The notes under the pieces are model-generated. The model searched no databases and was not told where the DNA came from. It saw only the letters and a program-made list of their open reading frames with translations. Position numbers and translations under genes: made by a program. Below, one piece after another: positions 9,071 to 18,150 of a stretch of DNA of 64,000 nt (position 1 is the stretch's first letter; every line of letters begins with the position of its first letter). Origin of the DNA: Acidobacteriota bacterium (GTDB lineage Bacteria > Acidobacteriota > Terriglobia > Terriglobales > Acidobacteriaceae); assembly GCA_021810625.1 (NCBI GenBank), contig JAJZIJ010000007.1, forward strand, positions 1-64,000. The letters run 5' to 3'.

Positions 9071-9169
9071 ATGACAACTCTCATTACCGTGCTCGGCGCG
9101 CCTGCGATTTTCACTGTGGCATTGTTTTTTGCCGTCTACGCCGCCCAGTCCATGCGGCGCGAGTGGTAA
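9071..9169 (+). CDS. Predicted 32-residue single-pass membrane peptide
   Basis: ATG at 9071, TAA at 9167-9169. A GAGGGG ribosome-binding site ends seven bases before the start. The peptide has a short N-terminus, one hydrophobic helix (about residues 4-24: LITVLGAPAIFTVALFFAVY) and a basic C-terminus MRREW. It therefore has a proper start signal, a membrane span and a positive-inside end despite its size. It is not recognised as KdpF, CydX or another named small subunit. It lies alone between efp and hom, behind a hairpin-rich leader. Confidence 0.55.
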   Translation: MTTLITVLGAPAIFTVALFFAVYAAQSMRREW

Positions 9170-9197
9170 CTACCGGACAAATTTCCAAGTAGGGGCG

Positions 9198-9236
9198 GGT
9201 GCCGCATTCAATCCTTCTTTTAGCTTGAGTGGGGCA
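9198..9236. repeat. Palindromic repeat (CATTCAA...TTGAGTGGGG), copy 1
   Basis: ggtgccgcattcaatcc followed by tagcttgagtggggc; the arms are complementary. A closer palindrome of the same type occurs at 17909-17945. Confidence 0.6.
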
Positions 9237-9243
9237 GCAGTCC

Positions 9244-10482
9244 TTAGGGTTCCAGAATCGGCAGATCAAGTGACGGCTCAGCGAGCCATGCCTTGCCAGC
9301 AAAGTGGGCCAGGGCGTGGCGCAACGCGGAGTTTGTACATGGTTCGACGGTGACGACGAACGGCAGATGCTCCTGCTGATAGCCGGGACGCTGGAAGATG
9401 GCATGAATGTTGATCTGATGCTCGGCCAACGCTCCGGCGATTTCTGCGATGATACCGGGGCAGTCATGAACGACGAGGCGAATAGAGTGTCGCAGCAGAA
9501 ACTCCCCGCCCACTTGCGTTGGCGTGCTGGGAAGGCCGATGGAACTGCCGCCGTGCGCCAGGGAAATTAGATCGGAAACAACGGCGACCGCCGTGGGATG
9601 CCCGCCAGCTCCATGCCCGGAGAAGACGACGTCGCCGCCATACTTGCCGCCAACCAGCACCATATTCTCCGTGCCGCGCGACCACGCCAGCGGCGAAGTT
9701 CTGGGAACAAGCATGGGGCCGACGGTGGCAAAGAGCTTGCCATCGCGCAGCTCGACGCGGGAGATTTGGCGGATCGTGCAGTTCAGTTCCCGCGCATATT
9801 CAAAGTCGATGGCCGCAATGCCCGTGATGCTGCGGCAGGCGATTTCCTCCGGGCGCAGATCAGCGCGCAGGGCAATGCGCGCAAGAATGACCAGCTTGGC
9901 GCGCGCGTCAAAACCGTCCACGTCCTCGCTGGGGTTGGCTTCGGCATAACCGCGGGCCTGTGCATCCTGGAGTGCCTCGGCTGCCTGCGCTCCATCCTCC
10001 ATGCGGCTCAAAATGTAATTACAGGTGCCGTTGAGAATTCCTTCAATCCGCGTAATCTGGTCGCCCACAAGGCCATGTCGCAGGCCGGGAATCACCGGAA
10101 CGCCTCCGGCAACGGCAGCGCCGTAGAGCAGATGCGCCTTGTGTTTGCGGGCAAGCTGCTCCAGTTCGATTCCATCTTGCGCGATCAATTTTTTGTTACC
10201 GGTGACGACGGACTTTCCCGCTTCCAAAGCGCGACGCACCCACAGGCCAGCGGGATCAAGGCCGCCGATCAGTTCCACGACCACATTGGCATCGGAGCGC
10301 AGAATCGCTTCAAAATCATTCGTCCACTGCACGGATGCGGGCACCCAATCGACGCGCTTGCGCTCCACGCCGCGATTGCAGACATGGGTCAGTTCCATGC
10401 CCGACGGCTGGAGATCACAGAGGATGCGCGCAACGGAACTGCCAACGGTTCCAAAACCAAGAAGTGCGATTTTGAGGGACAA
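9244..10482 (-). CDS. hom: Homoserine dehydrogenase with C-terminal ACT domain
   Basis: Reduces aspartate semialdehyde to homoserine, the branch to threonine and methionine. 412 residues when begun at the TTG at 10482, which has GGAG seven bases upstream and directly precedes the conserved [13 protein letters not shown]; an in-frame GTG at 10500 is less well placed. NAD(P)-binding GFGTVG is at 9-14, GNKKL at 95-99, the active-site LNGTCNYIL at 150-158 and an ACT regulatory domain at about 335-405 ([14 protein letters not shown]), so threonine feedback is likely. No thrB or thrC is adjacent. Confidence 0.95.
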   Translation of the reverse strand: MSLKIALLGFGTVGSSVARILCDLQPSGMELTHVCNRGVERKRVDWVPASVQWTNDFEAILRSDANVVVELIGGLDPAGLWVRRALEAGKSVVTGNKKLIAQDGIELEQLARKHKAHLLYGAAVAGGVPVIPGLRHGLVGDQITRIEGILNGTCNYILSRMEDGAQAAEALQDAQARGYAEANPSEDVDGFDARAKLVILARIALRADLRPEEIACRSITGIAAIDFEYARELNCTIRQISRVELRDGKLFATVGPMLVPRTSPLAWSRGTENMVLVGGKYGGDVVFSGHGAGGHPTAVAVVSDLISLAHGGSSIGLPSTPTQVGGEFLLRHSIRLVVHDCPGIIAEIAGALAEHQINIHAIFQRPGYQQEHLPFVVTVEPCTNSALRHALAHFAGKAWLAEPSLDLPILEP

Positions 10483-10609
10483 GGGTTTGCTCCAGAACAC
10501 AAGGATGTATCTGTCTATCCTACCTAGAATAGTACCGTTTGGAGTCGTCTCGCTTGCGCCGACTGGCGCGGGCATTGCATTGGGCCAGCCGTCCGGCGAT
10601 ACTAGGGGC

Positions 10610-11227
10610 ATGGCGGAGATCACAAACGCGATGACGCAAGCGACGACGGCCCAGACAACCAAAGAGGCAAAAGATCAGTATCTTTTCGGAAATCTGGAGA
10701 GCAGCGCCCAGAATCGGCAAAAGGTACGCGAGGTCAGCTTTGGCTATGACCAGCCGGAGGGCATCATTCTCACCTCGCTTGATACGGCGGTCAACTGGAT
10801 TCGCAAAAGCTCCATCTGGCCGATGACCTTTGGGCTGGCCTGCTGCGCTATTGAGATGATGTCGATGGGAGCCTCGCGTTTTGATATTGCGCGCTTTGGC
10901 GCAGAGGTCTTTCGCCCCTCGCCGCGCCAGTCCGATCTGATGGTGATTGCCGGGCGCGTCTCGCTCAAAATGGCTCCGGTGATTCAGCGCCTGTATGAGC
11001 AGATGCCGGAACCGAAGTGGGTGATTTCGATGGGCGCTTGCGCCACCTCCGGCGGAGTTTTCAATAATTACGCGCTTAAGCAGGGCGTGAATCAGGTGAT
11101 TCCCGTGGATGTGTACGTTCCCGGCTGTCCGCCCCGCCCGGAGCAGTTGATCTATGCCATTACGCTGTTGCAGGAGAAGATTCTGCGCGAGCGGGGCAGC
11201 GTGAAGCGCGTTCTGAATCTGGCTTAA
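10610..11227 (+). CDS. nuoB: NADH-quinone oxidoreductase subunit B (complex I)
   Basis: Carries the terminal N2 iron-sulfur cluster of complex I at the membrane-arm junction. 205 residues. The four cluster cysteines are C78, C79 ([11 protein letters not shown]), C144 (GACATSGG) and C173 (VPGCPPRPE). The start may be the ATG at 10610 or the ATG at 10631, which has GGAG 12 bases upstream; both precede the conserved core. Unusually, no nuoA, nuoC or nuoD follows; the next gene is an OmpA-like protein 300 bp away. It may be a stand-alone copy belonging to a dispersed complex I. Confidence 0.94.
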   Translation: MAEITNAMTQATTAQTTKEAKDQYLFGNLESSAQNRQKVREVSFGYDQPEGIILTSLDTAVNWIRKSSIWPMTFGLACCAIEMMSMGASRFDIARFGAEVFRPSPRQSDLMVIAGRVSLKMAPVIQRLYEQMPEPKWVISMGACATSGGVFNNYALKQGVNQVIPVDVYVPGCPPRPEQLIYAITLLQEKILRERGSVKRVLNLA

Positions 11228-11530
11228 ATTTCATCCTGAAGTCTGGGTTGGGATGTTTTGCGTTGAGCCGCGCATATTCGCCCACGCCGATGCCCCCGGA
11301 TGCCCTCAAAGACCATACTTGACAACAATGTGTGCAGATTGTGTATCTGGCGGATATTCCGTGGGGAAGCATCATGGTGTATAGTAATGGGGCATAGCAG
11401 TTGCCATCCCAGACCTTGAAGTTGTGCGGGGCGTCGGTCGTCGGCAGTCGCTTTGGTTTGCAGTTATTACAGATGGAATAAAACTTAGAGAGACCGTGGA
11501 TTGTTTCCAATTGCGGAGGAGATTTTACAG
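11228..11530. other. Intergenic region before the OmpA-like gene
   Basis: No gene-like frame. It contains a candidate promoter, TTGACA (11319-11324), 17-bp spacer, TGTATC, and further down TATAGT (11380-11385). This leaves a leader of roughly 150-180 nt before the strong ribosome-binding site of the next gene. Confidence 0.45.
11319..11347 (+). promoter_or_regulatory. Candidate promoter for the OmpA-like gene
   Basis: A perfect -35 hexamer TTGACA, a 17-bp spacer and a weak -10 TGTATC. An alternative -10 (TATAGT at 11380) lacks a good -35. Pattern match only. Confidence 0.35.
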
Positions 11531-13216
11531 ATGGAATGCAAGAAATTTCGGATGTATGGTCGGCTATTGACAACTGTTTGTGCCGTTGGACTCACAACCT
11601 CGTCGCTGATGGCTCAGTCGGCGCCAGCTTCCAAGCAGTCGGCGGCATCGACCGAGATAAACCCTATTTCCAGAGTGGATCTCTTCGCTGGGTACTCGTT
11701 TCTTGCCCCTCACGGCAGCATCAACGGAAACGCGTACAGTAAGGCCACTGCGGGCGCGATTGGCAGCGGCGCGTACTACTTCACAAAGTTTCTCGGTGGT
11801 GAGGTCGGCGGCGACTCCCATCCAGATGGAGCTGGCGACGGCTTTACCACACTGGATGTTGGCCCGATTCTGCGGTATCCACTGGCGCGCGCCACACCGT
11901 TTGTGCATGTTCTTGGTGGCGTATCGCGGGTTGGCGGCCCCAATTACAACACGCCAGCGGGTGTCCACATGGTGAACCCCTACAAGTGGGGGCCATCGTT
12001 GGCGGCTGGTGGTGGGTTGGATTATCTGCTGCCCTTTTTTGGCAATCACTTAAGCCTGCGCGTCTTCCAGGCGGATTACCAGTACATGCACGTTTCCTTC
12101 GGACAGCCCGTTGGCAATATCGAGGGTGGAACCGCCAGCATCAATGCCCTCCAGTTGAGCACGGGATTGGTTTACCACGCGGGTAGCATTGCCCCGCCGC
12201 CTCCAGTGACGAATAGCTGCACGGCCAATCCAACAGAGGTCTATGCGGGCGACTCCGTTGCTGTTACCTGTAGCGCGCTCAACCTGAATCCAAAGAAGGC
12301 CAAGCACACGATTTATAGCTGGAGCGCAACCGGAGTCAAGGTGGGCGGCGACAAGCCCACGACGAAGGTGAACACGACAGACCTGGCTCCGGGCACGTAC
12401 ACCGTGACTGGCCATGTAACGGAAGGCAAGAAGCCGGGACAGTCGGCGGATGGCACGGCCACCTTTACGGTGAAGCCGTTCCAGCCCCCCACCATTGCCT
12501 GCTCTGCGGATCCATCGGCGGTGCAGCCGGGAGGGTCGTCCACGATCACCTGCCAAGGTGTCAGTCCGCAGAATCGCCCGCTGACCTTCAGTTATAGCGC
12601 GTCGTCGGGCCAGATCAGCGGTTCCACCAACACGGCAACCCTGAACACCACAGGTGTGGCTCCGGGTGTAATTACCGTGACCGGCAACGTGACCGATGAC
12701 AAGGGCCAGAGCGTTTCAGCGACCGCCAATGTAACCGTCAACGCGCCACCTCCACCGCCAGCTCCAAAGACGGAGGCGCTCTGCGCGATCAACTTTGATC
12801 GCGACCAGCGTCGCCCGACGCGGGTGGACAACGAGGCCAAGGCTTGCCTGGACGATGTGGCTCTGAACCTGGAGCGCAACGCAGACGCCAAGGCCGTTCT
12901 GGTCGGCAGCAGCGCTCCCACAGAGAAGAAGGGCGCGCAGATGGCCGCGCAGCGCGCCGTCAACACCAAGGACTATCTGGTGAGGGAGAAGGGCATTGAT
13001 CCTTCCCGCATCGATGTTCGCACAGGCAGCGCTGGAACACGGGGTGTGCAGAACTACCTTGTCCCATCGGGGGCTAACTTTGACACCGATGAGCCGGGGA
13101 CAGTGGAAGTGGACACCAAACTGGTGAAGGCGCAGAAGCGCGTCTATGGCCATGCCACCACGGCGCACACAAAGAAACATCACACCCCGAAGAAGGCTAC
13201 GAGCAACCAGCAGTAG
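11531..13216 (+). CDS. Outer-membrane barrel / Ig-like / OmpA-C modular protein
   Basis: 561 residues from the ATG at 11531, with GGAGGAGA upstream. Order of parts: signal peptide (about 1-28, ending SLMAQ); 8-stranded OmpA-like barrel (about 45-200: VDLFAGYSFLAPHG... LQLSTGLVYH); two related Ig/PKD-like repeats (about 205-300 and 305-390, each with a Cys pair and a TVTGxVT strand); a proline linker; an OmpA-C-like peptidoglycan-associated domain (about 400-530, INFDRD... AVLVGSSAPTEK... RAVNTKDYLV); and a basic His/Lys-rich tail. It probably ties the outer membrane to the cell wall while exposing or bridging Ig domains. A rho-independent terminator follows. Confidence 0.82.
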   Translation: MECKKFRMYGRLLTTVCAVGLTTSSLMAQSAPASKQSAASTEINPISRVDLFAGYSFLAPHGSINGNAYSKATAGAIGSGAYYFTKFLGGEVGGDSHPDGAGDGFTTLDVGPILRYPLARATPFVHVLGGVSRVGGPNYNTPAGVHMVNPYKWGPSLAAGGGLDYLLPFFGNHLSLRVFQADYQYMHVSFGQPVGNIEGGTASINALQLSTGLVYHAGSIAPPPPVTNSCTANPTEVYAGDSVAVTCSALNLNPKKAKHTIYSWSATGVKVGGDKPTTKVNTTDLAPGTYTVTGHVTEGKKPGQSADGTATFTVKPFQPPTIACSADPSAVQPGGSSTITCQGVSPQNRPLTFSYSASSGQISGSTNTATLNTTGVAPGVITVTGNVTDDKGQSVSATANVTVNAPPPPPAPKTEALCAINFDRDQRRPTRVDNEAKACLDDVALNLERNADAKAVLVGSSAPTEKKGAQMAAQRAVNTKDYLVREKGIDPSRIDVRTGSAGTRGVQNYLVPSGANFDTDEPGTVEVDTKLVKAQKRVYGHATTAHTKKHHTPKKATSNQQ

Positions 13217-13244
13217 CCTTTTGCAAAGGGGTGTGCAGCCATGC

Positions 13245-13279
13245 GGCCAGCCGGATTTGCTCCGGCTGGCCGTTTTCTT
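13245..13279 (+). terminator. Rho-independent terminator of the OmpA-like gene
   Basis: A perfect 10-bp stem GGCCAGCCGG / CCGGCTGGCC with a 7-base loop, followed by GTTTTCTT. It lies 28 bp after the stop codon. Confidence 0.85.
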
Positions 13280-13419
13280 ACGAGAAATGTCGTCGGGCCT
13301 GCAAAGAATCACCGTTGTGGGGCTGGCGGCGCAACGGGGTCGCGGCTTATCCTCAATGCAGGACTTCTGGAATTTTACCTTTGCCTAGACAAAACGCATC
13401 CAATCGAAGAAACGTTTCT

Positions 13420-15438
13420 ATGGGGTTGTTCATTCGCCGCATCGTCCTTGTTGCCGCAGTTGCGCTGCCATCGCTTTTTTGCGCCGCGCAGATCTGGAGC
13501 AATGTGGGGCCGGATGGCGGAGATGCTCGCAGCTTTGCCAGCGACACTGCGCAGCCCGGCCATCTTTTTCTGGGAACCACCACCAGTTGGATTTACGAAT
13601 CTACGGATGATGGAGACCACTGGCATCTGCTGTCCAAGGTGGCGGACACTGATTCGCTGGTGGTCGATCACATCGTGGTGGATGAATCCCAGCCCTCGCA
13701 TTTGCTGGCCGGAGCCTGGGTGATGGATCGACCCGATGGCGGCATCTTTGTCAGCGAGGATGCGGGGCGACATTGGCGATCCGTGGAGGATATGCAAGGG
13801 CAATCGGTGCGGGCGCTGGCACAGGCTCCCTCCGACCCAAAGGTTTTTGTGGCCGGAACGCTGCGCGGCGTGTATGAAAGTCGCGATGGCGGCGAGCACT
13901 GGGTGCTCATCAGTCCGGCGGGCAGCACGGAGATTCATGAGGTCGAATCCATTGCCATTGACCCGGCGCATCCGGCGATTCTGTACGCGGGAACCTGGCA
14001 TTTGCCGTGGAAGACGGAGGATGGCGGCATTACCTGGCGCAATATCCATCGCGGCGTTATTGACGATTCTGATGTTTTCTCCATCATCCTCGACCCAAAG
14101 AGGCCGGAGACGGTTTACGCCAGCGCCTGTTCGGGAATTTACAAGAGCTTGAATGGAGGAACCATCTTTCGCAAGGTGCAGGGCATTCCCGCCACAGCGC
14201 GGAGGACGCGCGTGTTGATGCAAGACCCGACGAATCGCAACGTGGTGTATGCGGGGACTACGCAAGGCTTGTATAAGACCACGGACGCGGGCATTGCCTG
14301 GAAGCGGATGACGCCGGACGACATCATCATCAACGATATTCATATATCCAGGAAAAATCCGCAGCATGTGCTTCTGGCCACGGATCGCGGTGGCGTTCTG
14401 GTTAGTGACGATGGCATGAAAACCTTTCATACGTCGAATCGCGGATTTTCACAGATGCAGGTGGCGGCGCTGGCCGTTGACGCGCAACATTCCGGTTCGC
14501 TTTATGCGGGAACGCTGAATGGCAAGCGCTTTGGCGGAGTTTTTTTCTCGCTTGACAATGGCGCGACCTGGGTGCAACACAGCGATGGGCTGGATGGACG
14601 CGATGTGTATTCCCTGATGGATCTGGATACGGGAAATTTGTTGGCGGGCACCAGTCAGGGGGTCTTTCAATGGACGGGAACGGACTGGAAAAATGTGGGT
14701 CATCTGTGGAAGGAATCGACGTTGCAGGTTCGCGCCGTTCGTTCTGCGCGGCACGGGAAGCATCTCCCCGCAAAGATAAAGACAAAAACTGTGGCTGATC
14801 TGGACGAACTCATGGATGGAAGCGTGCGAGGGCTGGCTTTTGCCGGCAGCCAGTGGTATGCGGCCACATCGCAGGGTCTATATCGCAGTACGGATTACGA
14901 ATTTGCGTGGCGCGGTGGCGCGGTGCAAGGCACCACGGATTTCCTGAATGTGAGCGCCAAGGGCAGGATGGTTCTGGCCAATGCAGGCGCGCAGATGTAC
15001 CTTTCGTCTGATGCCGGAGAAACCTGGAAGGCGCTTGCGTTGCCGGAGGGTTGGAAGCGCGCGCGCTGGGTTGCTCTGGATGATTACGGCCAGGAGTGGG
15101 TGGGTGGTCGTCAGGGAGTGGCCCACAGCCGCGATCAGGGGAGTACATGGGAGGTGCTGCGGCTGCCCATCGTGGACATCAGCGGCCTGTCGTATGATCC
15201 TCGTCTGCGGCGCGTTCTGGTCACTTCCTATGCGTCAACGATGATCTTTGGCATCGACCCGACCACGATGCAGTGGAGATGGTGGAATCCCGGCTGGCGT
15301 GTGCATGGGGTGCAGGAGGTCAAGGGCGGTCTGATAGCCACGACGTTTCTACATGGAGTGGTGACGCAGCCTGCACAGCCAGAATCCGCGCGATCAGAAT
15401 CTCATGGAATGGGAAATTTGGCCGATTCCAGAGAATGA
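13420..15438 (+). CDS. Secreted Asp-box (BNR/sortilin-type) beta-propeller protein
   Basis: 672 residues from the ATG at 13420, which opens a signal peptide (LFIRRIVLVAAVALPSLFCAAQ). The rest is a chain of about ten Asp-box turns, S/T-x-D-x-G-x-x-W: STDDGDHW, SEDAGRHW, SRDGGEHW, TEDGGITW, SLNGGTIF, TTDAGIAW, SDDGMKTF, SLDNGATW, SSDAGETW and SRDQGSTW. This predicts one or two propellers as in sortilin/VPS10, xyloglucanase or sialidase folds. No catalytic residue set is recognisable, so binding or scaffolding is as likely as hydrolysis. The stop codon overlaps the next start (ATGA), so the GNAT downstream is translationally coupled. Confidence 0.85.
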   Translation: MGLFIRRIVLVAAVALPSLFCAAQIWSNVGPDGGDARSFASDTAQPGHLFLGTTTSWIYESTDDGDHWHLLSKVADTDSLVVDHIVVDESQPSHLLAGAWVMDRPDGGIFVSEDAGRHWRSVEDMQGQSVRALAQAPSDPKVFVAGTLRGVYESRDGGEHWVLISPAGSTEIHEVESIAIDPAHPAILYAGTWHLPWKTEDGGITWRNIHRGVIDDSDVFSIILDPKRPETVYASACSGIYKSLNGGTIFRKVQGIPATARRTRVLMQDPTNRNVVYAGTTQGLYKTTDAGIAWKRMTPDDIIINDIHISRKNPQHVLLATDRGGVLVSDDGMKTFHTSNRGFSQMQVAALAVDAQHSGSLYAGTLNGKRFGGVFFSLDNGATWVQHSDGLDGRDVYSLMDLDTGNLLAGTSQGVFQWTGTDWKNVGHLWKESTLQVRAVRSARHGKHLPAKIKTKTVADLDELMDGSVRGLAFAGSQWYAATSQGLYRSTDYEFAWRGGAVQGTTDFLNVSAKGRMVLANAGAQMYLSSDAGETWKALALPEGWKRARWVALDDYGQEWVGGRQGVAHSRDQGSTWEVLRLPIVDISGLSYDPRLRRVLVTSYASTMIFGIDPTTMQWRWWNPGWRVHGVQEVKGGLIATTFLHGVVTQPAQPESARSESHGMGNLADSRE

Positions 15439-15938
15439 GCAACATGGATAGCCTGGTGAGTTCGGGAGAATGCGCTGTGCGTTCGGCACACGTGGACGAT
15501 CTCGATCGGTTGTCCGTGATTGACGCGGCCTGTTTTCCCCAGGGCATTGCCTATCCACGCGAGTACCTGCGTCGTTTATTGTGCTCGCCGACCTCCGTTA
15601 CGCGAGTCGCCTCCATTGCCGCAGTCATTGTCGGCTTCGCCATCATTGAGGTGCGCGCGCGTGGCCTCAAAGTGGTGGGCGAGTTGGTGACGATTGATGT
15701 GCTGGCCGAGGTGCGACACCAGGGCGTGGGCCGATTGCTCCATGCGTCGGTGGAGCGGGCCGTGCGTCATCGCGGAGGACATAAAATTCGCTTGCAGGTC
15801 TCAGTGGAAAACACAGCAGCCATCCAGTTCTATGAACAACTGGGTTATCGCACGCGGGGGCGTATTCCGCGCTACTACCTGAACACAATTGATGCCTGGT
15901 GGATGGAGAAGTGCTGGAAGGAGCCGAAGAATCTGTAG
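15435..15938 (+). CDS. GNAT-family N-acetyltransferase (RimI-like)
   Basis: 167 residues. The start ATG at 15435 overlaps the upstream stop as ATGA; a second ATG lies at 15444. The acetyl-CoA-binding motif is VRHQGVGRLL (R/Q-x-x-G-x-G), and motif B is NTAAIQFYEQLGYRTRGRIPRYY, the ending typical of RimI-like protein N-terminal or amine acetyltransferases. Cytoplasmic. Coupling to a secreted propeller gene is odd and gives no clear functional hint. Confidence 0.88.
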   Translation: MSNMDSLVSSGECAVRSAHVDDLDRLSVIDAACFPQGIAYPREYLRRLLCSPTSVTRVASIAAVIVGFAIIEVRARGLKVVGELVTIDVLAEVRHQGVGRLLHASVERAVRHRGGHKIRLQVSVENTAAIQFYEQLGYRTRGRIPRYYLNTIDAWWMEKCWKEPKNL

Positions 15939-15943
15939 GCGTA

Positions 15944-16471
15944 TTATTTATCGTTGGCGGCCAGGGCGGTCGTTAGCGCCAGTCCCTTGTCGGCGGTAAA
16001 GTTTCCCTCGGTTTGCCAGAGCACGTTTCCAGAGCGATCCACCAGCAGAACCGCAATTTTCTTTTCATTGGGGATGTGCAGGGATTGGCGAAACGCTCCC
16101 TTGCTGACGTAGAGCGTCAGAATGCGGCCATCCAGGGCGGGATCGGTATTATTGCTGCGCAGAGCGGAGTTGAACCACCAGCGATAGAGAAGATTTTCTC
16201 GCGCGGTTGTTGGCAACTCGTAATAGCGCAGATCGGCGTGCTGCTGCTCCAATTGCCGCGCTGTGGGGAGCCAGGAATCCACCTGCTGCTGCTGTTCGCG
16301 CGCGAAGGAGATCATCACCAGATTGATCTTGCCGCCAAAGCCCGACGGCAACGCAAAGCGCGTTTTATTCAGGCTGGTGGCCGTAACGGCGGGGAAATGT
16401 CCCATATCCGTTGCCGCCGCATGGGTCGTAACCAAAGAAAAAACTCCGGTCAGAGCGCAAGCCACCAGCAT
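15944..16471 (-). CDS. Exported thioredoxin-fold protein resembling the ATP10 family
   Basis: 175 residues with an N-terminal signal peptide (LVACALTGVFSLVTTHAAA). The mature part has a thioredoxin-like layout: INLVMISFAREQQQQVDSWLP, then a helix, a DGRILTLYVSK strand, IAVLLVDRSGNVLWQTEG and a final helix. There is no CXXC. The NLVxISFxxxxQxxVDSWxP signature recalls the ATP10/FMP10 group, known from F-ATPase assembly in mitochondria (family recall, not verified). The ATG at 16471 lacks an obvious ribosome-binding site. It faces the GNAT gene tail to tail, 5 bp apart. Confidence 0.6.
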   Translation of the reverse strand: MLVACALTGVFSLVTTHAAATDMGHFPAVTATSLNKTRFALPSGFGGKINLVMISFAREQQQQVDSWLPTARQLEQQHADLRYYELPTTARENLLYRWWFNSALRSNNTDPALDGRILTLYVSKGAFRQSLHIPNEKKIAVLLVDRSGNVLWQTEGNFTADKGLALTTALAANDK

Positions 16472-16683
16472 CGCAATGGTACGGCGAAGGAATATCTCTC
16501 GCAGCCGCCACCGTATTTTCGGAATGGTAGAAAAATGTTGAATGGGAACCCTCAGCGCCTCTTTTCCAGCCTATCAGCAGCGGGCATAAGTGCGGCAAAA
16601 AATCGGAGTCATAACGTTGGCGCCAGGACGACGATCTTCGCGCCGCCTCCACGCGGATTTCTGTTGCAGTATCATAAACGGTG

Positions 16684-17856
16684 ATGAATACCGCGCCCCC
16701 AAGCCCCTCAAGAAATACATCTGGCCCGCGCCCGCGCCATCCATTCCAGACCGAGGATGCGAAGCTGGAGGCTATTGCCGCCAAAGTTCTGGCTGGAGAG
16801 CGGCTGAGCTTTGAGGACGGTGTCGCGCTTTATCGCTCGCCGGATATTCTGGCCGTGGGATGGCTAGCCAATTGGGTGCGCGAGAAGTTGCATGGCGACA
16901 TCGCGTATTTCAATGTGAACCGACATATCAATCCCACTAACGTCTGCGTGGCGGCCTGTCGGCTCTGCGCCTTTGGCCGCAAGAAAGACATGCCGGGCGC
17001 GTACACGATGGCATTGGAAGAGGCTTGGCAGAATGCGGCCTCTGGATACACAGAAGCGGTAACCGAATTCCATATTGTTGGCGGCCTGCATCCTGATTTG
17101 CCATTTGCTTACTTCCTCGATCTGGTTCGCGGATTAAAGGAGCGCTTTCCGCAGGTTCACGTCAAAGCCTTCACGATGGTGGAAGTCGCCTATCTGGCCA
17201 AGCGCGCCAAGCTGACCCTGCGCGAGACCTTGCAGCAGATGAAAGATGCGGGCGTGGATTCCATGCCGGGTGGCGGCGCGGAGATTTTTGCGGATCGCGT
17301 GCGGCACATTATTTGCGACCACAAAATTGACGGCGGCGAATGGCTGGAGACGGCCCGCATCGCGCATGAACTTGGTTTGCGCTCGAATGCAACCATGCTC
17401 TACGGCCATGTGGAGAATGATGAAGACCGTGTGGATCACATGCTGCGTTTGCGCGCACTGCAGGACGAGACCGGCGGATTTCAGACGTTTATTCCTCTGG
17501 CTTTTCATCCCGACAACACGGCGCTGGAGCATCTGCCGCGCACGACAGGAATGATTGATCTTCAGCAGATCGCGATTGGCCGCCTGATGCTGGACAACTT
17601 TGCCCACGTCAAAGCCTACTGGCAGATGGTGACGCCAAAGATCGCGCAGATTTCTCTGCGCTTTGGCGCGGATGATATCGACGGCACGGTGGTCGAAGAA
17701 AAAATTTATCACGATGCCGGAGCCAGCACGCCGCAGGGATTGCGGCGCGCCGATCTGATCCGTCTCATCACCGAGGCCGGGCGCATTCCCGTTGAGCGCG
17801 ACACGCTCTACCGCGCCGTCACGCGCACAGAAGACAGCTTTACGGTTGCCGTGTAG
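16684..17856 (+). CDS. mqnE: Aminofutalosine synthase (radical SAM)
   Basis: Radical SAM enzyme that joins 3-[(1-carboxyvinyl)oxy]benzoate and SAM to make aminofutalosine in the futalosine route to menaquinone. 390 residues; an in-frame GTG directly precedes the ATG. The iron-sulfur cysteines are C88, C92 and C95 (CVAACRLCAF), followed by FHIVGGLHPDLPF and the PGGGAEIFADRVR segment typical of MqnE. The partner mqnC, mqnA and mqnD genes are not in the window. Its presence implies that menaquinone is the respiratory quinone. Confidence 0.93.
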   Translation: MNTAPPSPSRNTSGPRPRHPFQTEDAKLEAIAAKVLAGERLSFEDGVALYRSPDILAVGWLANWVREKLHGDIAYFNVNRHINPTNVCVAACRLCAFGRKKDMPGAYTMALEEAWQNAASGYTEAVTEFHIVGGLHPDLPFAYFLDLVRGLKERFPQVHVKAFTMVEVAYLAKRAKLTLRETLQQMKDAGVDSMPGGGAEIFADRVRHIICDHKIDGGEWLETARIAHELGLRSNATMLYGHVENDEDRVDHMLRLRALQDETGGFQTFIPLAFHPDNTALEHLPRTTGMIDLQQIAIGRLMLDNFAHVKAYWQMVTPKIAQISLRFGADDIDGTVVEEKIYHDAGASTPQGLRRADLIRLITEAGRIPVERDTLYRAVTRTEDSFTVAV

Positions 17857-17908
17857 CGCGTTTCAAGGTTGTTGTATCCACAAAGAAATATCTGTCATTT
17901 CGAGCCTG

Positions 17909-17945
17909 GTGCCCCATTCAAGCCTGCATTTGGCTTGAGTGGGTG
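17909..17945. repeat. Palindromic repeat (CATTCAA...TTGAGTGGGG), copy 2
   Basis: ggtgccccattcaagcc, a short loop, then ggcttgagtgggtgg. It is a better palindrome than the related copy at 9198-9236. It is preceded by a tgtcatttcgag motif resembling the GTCATTCTGAG repeat ends. Confidence 0.65.
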
Positions 17946-18048
17946 GAGAATCTCGCGCTTTCTGGCAACCCATTCTGATTCAATCTGACCTTGCCCGCGA
18001 GTCGTGTGGTTTCCCGGTCTGGGAAACCGCTGCGCCAGTCCCTATTGC

Positions 18049-18142
18049 GAGACGGTATTCCCCCAGGGGCTGAAGCCCGCATTGATTTTGCTGCGTTTAC
18101 GGCGCGGCTGAAGCCGCGCCCCTTCAAAACGCAGACCATTCA
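18049..18142. repeat. Dispersed palindromic repeat, copy B
   Basis: ccaggggctgaagcccgc, then ggcgcggctgaagccgcgcc and ccttcaaaacgcaga. It is near-identical to the core of 8690-8825. It ends just beside the 3' end of the rhomboid gene. Confidence 0.85.
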
Positions 18143-18150
18143 GGATTCGC

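Larger units (their letters stand above)
17857..18150. other. Repeat-filled gap between mqnE and the rhomboid gene
   Basis: No gene. It holds the CATTCAAGC palindrome (17909-17945), a small palindrome (cccggtctggga near 18015) and a full copy of the dispersed repeat (18049-18142). Confidence 0.7.
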
